Part shown: positions 1-5,551 of the stretch, piece after piece | Numbering within the stretch: position 1 is the first letter of the stretch | Layout of the letters: every line of letters starts with the position of its first letter | From: Maricaulis sp. | Lineage (GTDB): Bacteria; Pseudomonadota; Alphaproteobacteria; Caulobacterales; Maricaulaceae | Direction of reading: 5' to 3' | Assembly: GCA_002694345.1 (NCBI GenBank) | Contig: NZLV01000165.1 | Span: 1-7,958 of the forward strand | Length of the DNA: 7,958 nt | Program-made: the position numbers and the translations under genes | Notes under the pieces: generated by a model | The model's database searches: none | What the model was told of the DNA's origin: nothing | What the model saw: only the letters and a program-made list of their open reading frames with translations

Positions 1-457
1 CGTAGAATTCATTCGGTCCGGTGCGGACCAGATCGGTGCCCACGATATGGGTGTAGACCCCGCCGGGCGGCGACACGCCGATCATCTTGGCGAGGAAGGC
101 CTCGTTGTTGGCGATCAGTTCGAGCGGCAGGCGGCCGGCGCGGATGATTTCCTGCTTGTGATAAATGTCGTGAAGGAAGGCGTTGATGGCTCGGACACGC
201 TGTTCGATGCCGCGCTCCAGCCGGGCCCATTCCCGCGCCGAGATCACGCGCGGCACGATGTCGAAGGGGATCAGGCGTTCGTCCGCATCCCGGGCGCCAT
301 AGACATTGAAGGTGATCCCGGTGCGCCGGAAAAAGGTTTCGGCCTCGCGCGATTTCCGCGCCAGTTCGGCCGGCGTGTAGTCGGACAGCCAGCGCGCATA
401 GTCCTCATAGGGCTCGCGCGGCGCACCCGCCTCATCATGCATCTCGTTGAACGCCAC
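1..457 (-). CDS. Circularly permuted ATP-grasp protein (COG2308/DUF404-DUF407 type), N-terminal part
   Basis: The gene runs off the left edge; 152 N-terminal residues are visible. I recognise the family from ITFNVYG (48-54), RLIPFDIVPR (61-70), the helix QRVRAINAFLHDIYH (86-100) and GGVYTHI (132-138), all typical of the start of circularly permuted ATP-grasp type 2 proteins. Their ATP-binding residues lie further on, outside the window. Members are thought to ligate carboxylates to amines and often sit beside alpha-E and transglutaminase-like genes; the substrate is unknown. I chose the GTG at 455-457 because AAGGG lies 6 nt upstream, a TGA stop sits two codons before it, and it yields an AFNEMHDE start like relatives. 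The ATG at 440-442 is an alternative, five codons in. It follows recF on the same strand after 299 bp, so it is probably a separate transcription unit. Family assignment is firm; function is not. Confidence 0.88.
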   Translation of the reverse strand, partial: MAFNEMHDEAGAPREPYEDYARWLSDYTPAELARKSREAETFFRRTGITFNVYGARDADERLIPFDIVPRVISAREWARLERGIEQRVRAINAFLHDIYHKQEIIRAGRLPLELIANNEAFLAKMIGVSPPGGVYTHIVGTDLVRTGPNEFY

Positions 458-756
458 ACATCACCCTTGCAGCTGGACCGTACGGGCTGACACCAGCCCC
501 ACGATCGCACGACGCGCCGATCCGCATCGTCCCGAATGGACGATTGTCCGGTCCGGCTCGCCTCAACACGCAAGCCGGGTCCGGCCGGGCCTGTGGATGC
601 CATGCGCCTGCTCTCGAGGGCGGCGTCTGGAAGGCCGGACATGTCTATTGGGGTAACGGGTTTGAACCGGCAGGGCAAATTCAAGCATCTGGCATTACAG
701 CCCAAATCCGGTCCTGCCTCGCAATGAGGCAGCCGGAGGGCGGACTGCCTGCCGAC
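458..756. other. Intergenic region between recF and the ATP-grasp gene
   Basis: These 299 bp hold no credible gene; open frames here are GC-rich shadows. Three short perfect stem-loops are visible. Positions 484-499 form GGGCTG/CAGCCC with a 4-nt loop, just upstream of the ATP-grasp ribosome binding site. Positions 526-544 form ATCGTCC/GGACGAT with a 5-nt loop. Positions 714-732 form CTGCCTC/GAGGCAG with a 5-nt loop, just after the recF stop. None is followed by a T-run in the transcribed direction, so none is a standard intrinsic terminator. No convincing -35/-10 pair was found, although the downstream gene presumably has a promoter here. Confidence 0.6.
714..732 (-). other. Stem-loop just downstream of recF
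   Basis: A 7-bp perfect stem (CTGCCTC/GAGGCAG) with a 5-nt loop begins about 25 bp after the recF stop. It could act as an mRNA 3' end stabiliser or a weak termination site. No U-tract follows on the transcribed strand, so I do not call it an intrinsic terminator. Confidence 0.35.
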
Positions 757-1929
757 CTAGCGCCGGGACAGGGTTGCGGCGTCGACCTCGAAGAACTGGA
801 TGTGCTCGCCGAAGGGTTCGAACAGGACGCGTTCCACCCCGGTCAGCCAGGCCTGGGAGCCCGTGGCCAGGATTTCACGGGCCAGACCGTCCCGGCGCGG
901 CGCGTCGAGGTGGGCGCAGGCTTCATCAAACAGAAGGAGCGGGGCAAGACCGCCCTGCTTGCCCAGCGCCCGGGCCTGGGCCAGGGCGAGGGTGAGGATG
1001 AGGGCTTTCTGCTCTCCCGTGGAGCAATCGGAAGCCGGTTGGTCCTTGGCGCGGTGGCGGGCAACGAGTTCGGTGCGGTGCGGTCCCCGGGTCAGCGTCC
1101 GCCCGACGATCGCATCGCGCTGCCGCCCCTCGCGCAGGGCTGCGGCGAAATTGTCTTCGGCGGTTCCGGCGTCGGCCCCACCGGCCAGATCCGCCTCCAC
1201 CGCCCCATCCAAGGCCAGATCGGCCTGGGGAAAGACCCCTTCCGGACGGGTATCGATTTCGCCCTGCAGACGGATCAGGGCGTCGAGACGGGCCGCAGCC
1301 ATGGCCACGCCATGCCCGGCCATGTCCTGTTCCAGCGCATCGAGCCAGGCGGGGTCGGCGCTCCCCTCATCCAGCAATCTCTGGCGGCGGGTCCGGATTT
1401 TTTCATAGGCGGTGGCGGCCTCGGCGTGCGCCGGATCGGCGGCATAGACCAGCCGGTCAAAGAAGCGCAGCCGGTCTGCCCGCGGCCCGGCGAACAGGCG
1501 ATCCTGGGCAGGGGTGAGCCAGATCATCGGCACCAGACGGGCGAGCTCGCCCTGGGGCGCCGGCTCACCATCGATCCGGGTCTGGCGCCGTCCGCTCTCG
1601 CCCGACCCCACGCCCAGGCGCATCAACCCGTCCCGGGTCTCCACCTCGGCAAACACGGCCCAGTTGGCGGCGATGCCCGCCTCGCTCTTGCGGGCAACAC
1701 TGTCCGCCCCGGCCGAGCGCAGTCCACGGCCCGGAGCAAGAAAGGAAAGCGCTTCAAGGAGGTTGGTCTTGCCCGCCCCATTGGCGCCAAACAGGGCGAC
1801 CGGCGAGGGCTCCAATTCGAGGTCGAGGCTGGCATAGCCGCGGAAATCGGTCAGCCGCAAACGACGAACCGCCGCCGGTGGCACCGACGGCGGCTGATCG
1901 TGTTCGTATGCGTCACCGGTTTGCGTCAC
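757..1929 (-). CDS. recF: DNA replication and repair protein RecF
   Basis: RecF is a cytosolic SMC-like ATPase that helps RecO/RecR load RecA at single-strand gaps. The 390-residue protein has the whole ABC-type set: Walker A GANGAGKT (48-55), the RecF-typical GPHRTEL (282-288), signature DCSTGEQKAL (301-310), Walker B LLLFDE (331-336) and D-loop AHLD (339-342). The start is GTG at 1927-1929, overlapping the dnaN TGA in a GTGA junction, so translation is probably coupled to dnaN. This start gives about 20 residues before the conserved VRRLRLTDFRGY strand, longer than in E. coli RecF. A GTG at codon 16 (1882-1884) is the alternative, but it has no visible ribosome site. The stop is TAG at 757-759. 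Length and motif spacing are normal, with no sign of damage. Confidence 0.96.
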   Translation of the reverse strand: MTQTGDAYEHDQPPSVPPAAVRRLRLTDFRGYASLDLELEPSPVALFGANGAGKTNLLEALSFLAPGRGLRSAGADSVARKSEAGIAANWAVFAEVETRDGLMRLGVGSGESGRRQTRIDGEPAPQGELARLVPMIWLTPAQDRLFAGPRADRLRFFDRLVYAADPAHAEAATAYEKIRTRRQRLLDEGSADPAWLDALEQDMAGHGVAMAAARLDALIRLQGEIDTRPEGVFPQADLALDGAVEADLAGGADAGTAEDNFAAALREGRQRDAIVGRTLTRGPHRTELVARHRAKDQPASDCSTGEQKALILTLALAQARALGKQGGLAPLLLFDEACAHLDAPRRDGLAREILATGSQAWLTGVERVLFEPFGEHIQFFEVDAATLSRR

Positions 1930-3044
1930 ACGCGGAGCGGCATCAGCACATAAAGCGCATCCGGGTCACCACTGTCGGTGACCAGGGCCGGCGACGCGGC
2001 ATCGGCAAAGTGGAAACGGGCTTCATCGCCCTGGATCTGGGAGGCAACGTCCAGCATGTAGCGGGCGTTGAAGCCGATGGAGAAACCGTCCTCGGAATAG
2101 GACACGGCGAGTTCTTCCTCGGCCTGGCCACTCTCCGGATTGTTGACCGCCAGGGTCAGCGTGTCCTCACCCAAGGTGAGTTTCACGGAGCGGGACTTCT
2201 CCACCGAGATCGTGGCGACCCGGTCGACGGCTTCGGCGAAACGCTTGTTCTCGACCGACATGAGCTTGGAATTGCCGCGCGGAATGACGCGCTCATAGTC
2301 CGGGAAAGCCCCGTCGATGAGTTTGGACGTCAGCACGGCCCGGCCCAGGCGGAAGCGGATCTTGCCTTCGGAGACGGAGACTTCGACATCCTCGTCGGCG
2401 TCTTCCAGCAATCGGCGGACTTCCTGCACGGTCTTGCGCGGCACGATCACGGCCGGCATGCCGGCGGCACCCTCCGGCAGATCAATCTCGGCCAGCGCCA
2501 GGCGGACACCGTCCGTGGCAACAGCGCGCAGGGTCTTGCGGCCATCCTGCTCGGCGGCATGCAGATGGATGCCGTTGAGGTAGTAGCGGGTCTCTTCGGT
2601 GGAGATCGCGAACCGCGTCTTGTCGATCAGGCGGGCCAGTTCGCTGGCCGGCATCTGGAACCGGTGTTCCAGGTCCTCGGTCGGCATGACCGGGAAATCG
2701 CCCGGCGGCAGGGAAGGCAGATTGAAGTTGGAACGGCCGGCGCGCAGGGTCAGCCGCGGATCACCGCCATTCATCTCCAGCGTCACATCGGCCCCGTCCG
2801 GAAGCTTCCGGGTGATGTCATAGAGCGTGTGGGCCGGGGCCGTGATCAGGCCTTCGCCCTCACAGCTGGCATTGGTGGTTTCCAGGATCTCGATATCCAG
2901 ATCGGTCGCGGCAAAGCTGGCGCCATCCGGACCGGCCGAGATCAGCACATTGGACAGGATCGGAATGGTATTGCGCTTCTCCACCACAGCCTGGACGTGG
3001 CCCAGGGCCTTGAGGAGGGTGGCGCGCTCGATCGTCAGCTTCAT
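1926..3044 (-). CDS. dnaN: DNA polymerase III beta subunit (sliding clamp)
   Basis: This is the ring-shaped homodimeric clamp that tethers DNA polymerase III to DNA and serves as a docking platform for replication and repair proteins. The 372-residue length is standard. Family landmarks are the N-terminal strand and helix MKLTIERATL with NTIPILSNVLISA (25-37), ATDLDIEI (46-53), ATDGVRLAL in domain II (176-184), GAFPDYERVIP (245-255), and the C-terminal YVLMPLRV, whose final residues line the clamp's peptide-binding pocket. The ATG at 3042-3044 has only a weak ribosome site (a GCGAG-like stretch close by). It lies 172 bp after dnaA and overlaps recF by 4 bp, so dnaN-recF look like one operon, possibly also fed by dnaA read-through. 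Confidence 0.98.
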   Translation of the reverse strand: MKLTIERATLLKALGHVQAVVEKRNTIPILSNVLISAGPDGASFAATDLDIEILETTNASCEGEGLITAPAHTLYDITRKLPDGADVTLEMNGGDPRLTLRAGRSNFNLPSLPPGDFPVMPTEDLEHRFQMPASELARLIDKTRFAISTEETRYYLNGIHLHAAEQDGRKTLRAVATDGVRLALAEIDLPEGAAGMPAVIVPRKTVQEVRRLLEDADEDVEVSVSEGKIRFRLGRAVLTSKLIDGAFPDYERVIPRGNSKLMSVENKRFAEAVDRVATISVEKSRSVKLTLGEDTLTLAVNNPESGQAEEELAVSYSEDGFSIGFNARYMLDVASQIQGDEARFHFADAASPALVTDSGDPDALYVLMPLRV

Positions 3045-3138
3045 GTCTCGCGTTCCGCTTTCAACGTATTTGACATCGGCGTCTTGAGGGACGGCACGGC
3101 CGGCAAAATGCCTGCGTGCAAATCAGGGTGGACCAAAG

Positions 3139-3167
3139 AGGATACATGAAAACGCGCCTTCGCAAGA
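3139..3167 (-). promoter_or_regulatory. Possible dnaN-recF promoter in the dnaA-dnaN gap
   Basis: The 172-bp gap (3045-3216) contains a TATCCT -10-like hexamer (minus strand 3144-3139). It is preceded by a TTGCGA/TCTTGC stretch at 15-17 nt, a poor -35. This is the best promoter candidate in the gap but it is weak. I see no intrinsic terminator after dnaA, so dnaN may also be reached by read-through. Confidence 0.25.
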
Positions 3168-3216
3168 GATTTCTCCAGCGTCAGCGCGTTCTCATTAACC
3201 GTGTTCGCGCAACAGG

Positions 3217-4689
3217 TCAGCCCTGCAGGTCGCGGGTCAGGCGGTCGATTTCATCCGCGATCGGGTCCCCGGCCTCCATCATGGAGGTCACCTTGTTGAC
3301 CGCATGGATGACCGTGGAATGGTCCCGGCCGCCAAAGCGCCGGCCGATATCCGGCAGGGAGCGCGTGGTCAGTGTCTTGGACAGATACATGGCCACATGG
3401 CGCGGACGGACGACGCTCTGCGTGCGGCGCTTGGAACAGATATCCGCCGGCGTCACCCCGAAATGCGTGGCCACGGCCTTCTGGATCTCGTCCACGGTCA
3501 GGCGCTTTTCCGAGCTGAGCGACAGTTCGCGCAGGGCGGTGGAGACGGCTTCCATCGTCACCGGCAGACCCAGCAGGGCCGTGCGGCAGATGACATTGTT
3601 GAGGACGCCTTCCAGCTCGCGCGGGCTGGTGGTGATGCGGGCTGCCAGGAAGTCGCGCACGGGCTCCGGCACGTCGAGCACCGGGTAGTGGCATTTGGCC
3701 TGGGCGATCTTGCAGTCGAGGATCTGGCGGCGCAGATCGAGATCCGGCTTGCCCAGCGGGCAGGACAGCCCGCCCACCAGGACCGAGCGCAGACGCTCAT
3801 CGGCAACCTGCAGCTCCGACGGCGGACGGTGCGAGGCCAGGACAACCTGCTTGTTCTCGGCCACGAGGGCCGCGATCGTGTTGAGCAGCTCGTCTTCGGT
3901 CTTCGGCTTGCCGGCGATGAAGTGGACATCATCGATCAGCAGGACATCGACACTGCGCACCATCTCCTTGAAGGAGAGCGTGTCGCGGGCCCGCATGGCG
4001 GAGACAAAGCCGGACAGGAATTCCTCGGCCGTCAGGTACAGCGCCTTGCGCGGGCGGGAATGATGCTCGAACGCCGAGGCGACGGCATGCATGAGGTGCG
4101 TCTTGCCGACCCCGTAATCGCCATAGAAGAAGACCGGGTTGAAGGGCGGCGTCTGGGCTCCGACAACGGTGCGGGCAGCCGCGGCGGCCACTTCATTGGC
4201 CGGACCCACGCGGAAACTGTCGAACGTGAAACGCGTTTCGCCCAGGGCTTCCGCATCGGACGCGGACTCGGCCTTGGCGGAAGCCGCATCCGCCACGAGA
4301 CGGGCTTGCGGGGCCTCCTGCACCTGGCGGGACGCGGCCGGGCGCGCGGATCCCGGCGCAACCATCGGCTGCGGCTCGGTGTCGCCTTCGGCCAGCAGGT
4401 GGATAGAGCGGTGCGTGGAATCCAATTCGGCCCAAATCGCCCGAATTCGGGCACCCCAATGGTCCTCGACCCAGTCCCGATTGAAGGTGCTTGGCGCGAC
4501 GATGATAATGCCGCCGGTTTCGGATACACGTACACGCAGTCGGGCTATTTCCTGGGAGTAGATGGCCGGGCCGCACTCGTCTCTGAGACGCGCACGCACC
4601 TGTCGCCATGTTGCGGAAATTCCCCCCGAACCTTCGACCTCAACACCCGCGGTTTTGGCTTCTGCCACAGCCAATTTGTTATACGCCAT
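3217..4689 (-). CDS. dnaA: Chromosomal replication initiator protein DnaA
   Basis: DnaA is the AAA+ initiator that binds origin DnaA boxes, opens the duplex and also regulates transcription. From ATG 4687-4689 the protein has 490 residues. Domain I spans about 24-90 (W28 kept). A linker rich in Ala, Glu and Pro runs to about 150. Domain III has Walker A GDYGVGKT (190-197), Walker B LLIDDVHF (250-257), a sensor 1 region VLASHRPP (283-290) and sensor II SPRELEG (355-361, R357). Domain IV has the signature GGRDHSTV (453-460) for DNA binding. Oddly, box VII reads ERLRSVL, with V303 where E. coli has arginine finger R285. The start is uncertain. GTG 4699-4701 has a better ribosome site (AGAGGGA, 8 nt away). 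ATG 4732-4734 and an open frame to 4875 also exist. I prefer 4689 because it matches Caulobacter DnaA in length and in R357 numbering, from memory. A 486-bp regulatory gap lies upstream. Confidence 0.97.
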   Translation of the reverse strand: MAYNKLAVAEAKTAGVEVEGSGGISATWRQVRARLRDECGPAIYSQEIARLRVRVSETGGIIIVAPSTFNRDWVEDHWGARIRAIWAELDSTHRSIHLLAEGDTEPQPMVAPGSARPAASRQVQEAPQARLVADAASAKAESASDAEALGETRFTFDSFRVGPANEVAAAAARTVVGAQTPPFNPVFFYGDYGVGKTHLMHAVASAFEHHSRPRKALYLTAEEFLSGFVSAMRARDTLSFKEMVRSVDVLLIDDVHFIAGKPKTEDELLNTIAALVAENKQVVLASHRPPSELQVADERLRSVLVGGLSCPLGKPDLDLRRQILDCKIAQAKCHYPVLDVPEPVRDFLAARITTSPRELEGVLNNVICRTALLGLPVTMEAVSTALRELSLSSEKRLTVDEIQKAVATHFGVTPADICSKRRTQSVVRPRHVAMYLSKTLTTRSLPDIGRRFGGRDHSTVIHAVNKVTSMMEAGDPIADEIDRLTRDLQG

Positions 4690-4711
4690 CGTTCGCCACA
4701 CTTTTGTTGTC

Positions 4712-4730
4712 CCTCTGCGCAAAACAGAGG
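4712..4730 (-). promoter_or_regulatory. dnaA leader hairpin covering the best ribosome binding site
   Basis: In the mRNA sense, CCUCUG pairs with CAGAGG (6 bp, 7-nt loop UUUUGCG). The right arm is part of AGAGGGA, the only good Shine-Dalgarno match near the dnaA start, 8 nt before GTG 4699-4701. Folding would hide it. The perfect pairing is seen directly; the regulatory role is inferred. Confidence 0.5.
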
Positions 4731-4801
4731 TCATGTGTTTGTAATTTCGGCAAGATTTCCCCACGACCGGCGCCGCAAAATTGGTCGCCAGACCCGGAAT
4801 G

Positions 4802-4810
4802 TTATCCGCA
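4802..4810 (+). promoter_or_regulatory. DnaA-box-like 9-mer TTATCCGCA
   Basis: It matches the consensus TTATCCACA at 8 of 9 positions. It lies about 110 bp upstream of the dnaA start and directly abuts TGGGGA (4811-4816), the complement of the TCCCCA hexamer called a W-box in Caulobacter. Further TCCCCA copies are at 4758-4763 and 4849-4854. It is plausible for DnaA autoregulation. Confidence 0.5.
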
Positions 4811-4837
4811 TGGGGATGATCGCCCTCAGAGCCTCGG

Positions 4838-4865
4838 AGGTTACGCTTTCCCCATTTTCGGTCAA
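4838..4865 (-). promoter_or_regulatory. dnaA: Candidate dnaA promoter
   Basis: A TTGACC -35 (minus strand 4865-4860) is followed after 16 nt by TAACCT (4843-4838). The -35 is good and the -10 is poor (3 of 6). Transcription would start near 4831, giving a leader of about 140 nt. A TCCCCA/TGGGGA hexamer sits in the spacer and three GANTC sites lie just upstream of the -35. Confidence 0.4.
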
Positions 4866-4868
4866 CCG

Positions 4869-4894
4869 GATTCAACGCCTCGAATCAGAGATTC
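4869..4894. promoter_or_regulatory. Cluster of three GANTC (CcrM-type) methylation sites
   Basis: GATTC (4869-4873), GAATC (4882-4886) and GATTC (4890-4894) lie within 26 bp, right upstream of the candidate dnaA -35. GANTC is the target of the cell-cycle methylase CcrM in alphaproteobacteria. Caulobacter dnaA transcription is known to depend on promoter GANTC methylation, so a similar role is likely here. Confidence 0.6.
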
Positions 4895-5003
4895 TTCGCT
4901 TGACACGAGAAATCCGTGACCGGACTGACGCTTGTCTTTCATGACAGATTTGCGACAAAAATTATGGTCGCATATCGGGACAAAAAACGTCAATTTCCGG
5001 GCG

Positions 5004-5012
5004 CGTGGATCA
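5004..5012 (-). promoter_or_regulatory. DnaA-box-like 9-mer TGATCCACG
   Basis: It matches the Caulobacter G-box form TGATCCACA at 8 of 9 positions and lies about 320 bp upstream of dnaA, beyond the candidate promoter. The match is seen in the sequence; binding is inferred and a chance match is possible. Confidence 0.35.
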
Positions 5013-5113
5013 AGTCGGAACGGGTTTGGCAACCCCTCCGTATGATGATTAAAAAAATTCCTCACATCACCCGCTGCAGACCGATAATTCCGGTCGCCGC
5101 CCGAATGCCGGAC

Positions 5114-5151
5114 AAAAAAATACGCCCGAGGCGTGTGCCCCGGGCGTATTT
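5114..5151 (-). terminator. Intrinsic terminator of rpsT
   Basis: On the transcribed strand, AAATACGCCCG (from 5151) pairs with CGGGCGTATTT. The stem is extended inward by a G-U pair and GGC/GCC, closing on an ACAC tetraloop: about 15 bp in all. The right arm runs into a seven-T tract (5120-5114). It starts 24 bp after the rpsT stop and should insulate dnaA from rpsT transcription. Confidence 0.95.
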
Positions 5152-5175
5152 GTAAACCGGTCGGTAAAAGCTGGC

Positions 5176-5442
5176 TTAGGACGCCATCGCCTTCACGCGA
5201 GCCGACAGGCGCGAAACCTTGCGCGAGCCGGTGTTCTTGTGAACGACGCCGTTGGGCACAGCGCGCATCAGTTCCGATTCAGCCTGGACCAGAGCGGTCT
5301 TGGCAGCAGCCTGGTCGCCGGACGCGATCGCCAGTTCGACCTTCTTCACAAAGGTCCGCACGCGCGAGCGGCGAGCCTTGTTGACGGCCGTGCGACGCGC
5401 AATCTTGCGAACCATTTTCTTGGCCGAGTTGGTATTGGCCAT
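5176..5442 (-). CDS. rpsT: 30S ribosomal protein S20
   Basis: S20 is a primary 16S rRNA-binding protein of the small subunit. The 88-residue product is the usual length and very basic. It starts MANTNSAKKMVRK, followed by the Arg/Lys-rich helix RRTAVNKARRSRVRTFVKKVE (about 17-37) and the conserved GVVHKNTGSRKVSRL (65-79). The start at ATG 5440-5442 has an AGGA ribosome site 3 nt upstream and a GAGG a little further off. It is a single-gene unit with its own promoter and a strong terminator. Its place upstream of dnaA is conserved in related alphaproteobacteria. A CCGGG/CCCGG stem-loop (5465-5483) lies in its short leader and could serve translational feedback, which is known for S20 in E. coli; here that is a guess. 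Confidence 0.98.
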   Translation of the reverse strand: MANTNSAKKMVRKIARRTAVNKARRSRVRTFVKKVELAIASGDQAAAKTALVQAESELMRAVPNGVVHKNTGSRKVSRLSARVKAMAS

Positions 5443-5502
5443 CGATCCTAACCTCTTCGTCGTGCCGGGCCGTGTTGACCCGGTGAAATCCGTGAGCGGC
5501 GG

Positions 5503-5531
5503 CGTATAGGCCTTCGGGGCCGGGCCGTCAA
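5503..5531 (-). promoter_or_regulatory. rpsT: rpsT promoter
   Basis: TTGACG (minus strand 5531-5526) and TATACG (5508-5503) are separated by exactly 17 nt, close to the housekeeping sigma consensus. Transcription would begin near 5495, giving a leader of about 50 nt. It sits in the short gap after the enoyl-CoA hydratase stop. Confidence 0.8.
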
Positions 5532-5551
5532 CCGCTCAATGGCACCCCGCC

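Larger units (their letters stand above)
4690..5175. other. rpsT-dnaA intergenic regulatory region, possible origin
   Basis: This 486-bp stretch is more AT-rich than its surroundings and carries no credible gene. From right to left it holds the rpsT terminator (5114-5151); an A/T run at 5046-5060; a GGGTT/AACCC hairpin (5022-5035); a TGATCCACG DnaA-box-like site (minus, 5012-5004); GACAAAAA A-tract repeats at 4954 and 4979; three GANTC sites (4869-4894); a probable dnaA promoter; three TCCCCA hexamers; a TTATCCGCA near-DnaA box (4802-4810); and a hairpin at 4712-4730 in the dnaA leader. The set fits an autoregulated dnaA control region. Whether it is also oriC is open, since in Caulobacter the origin lies elsewhere, near hemE. 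Confidence 0.55.

Noticed and set aside
642..690. T-loop-like GGTTCAAACCC on the minus strand, hinting at a tRNA
   Set aside because: The T stem pairs only partly, the flanks give no acceptor stem partner, and no D-arm or anticodon arm is found upstream.
544..1953. Long open frame on the plus strand opposite recF
   Set aside because: It is antisense to a motif-complete recF, has low-complexity Gly/Arg/Gln-rich content and no family resemblance; a GC-rich shadow frame.
3195..3198. TTAA half-site resembling a CtrA box between dnaA and dnaN
   Set aside because: No second TTAA occurs at the 7-bp spacing on either side.
3188..3206. GTTC...GTTC resembling an alphaproteobacterial SOS box before dnaN
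   Set aside because: The half-sites are 11 bp apart, not the required 7.
4690..4875. In-frame extension of dnaA up to 4875
   Set aside because: The extra 62 codons would cover the candidate promoter, a DnaA-box-like site and the leader hairpin, and do not resemble DnaA domain I. ATG 4734 is also unsupported by a ribosome site.
3304..4944. Very long plus-strand open frame opposite dnaA
   Set aside because: It lies antisense to dnaA with all AAA+ and DNA-binding motifs intact on the minus strand; its composition is a codon-bias artefact.
4862..5065. 67-residue minus-strand frame in the rpsT-dnaA gap
   Set aside because: Poor ribosome site, no recognisable family, and it overlaps the GANTC cluster and AT-rich segment; more likely regulatory DNA.
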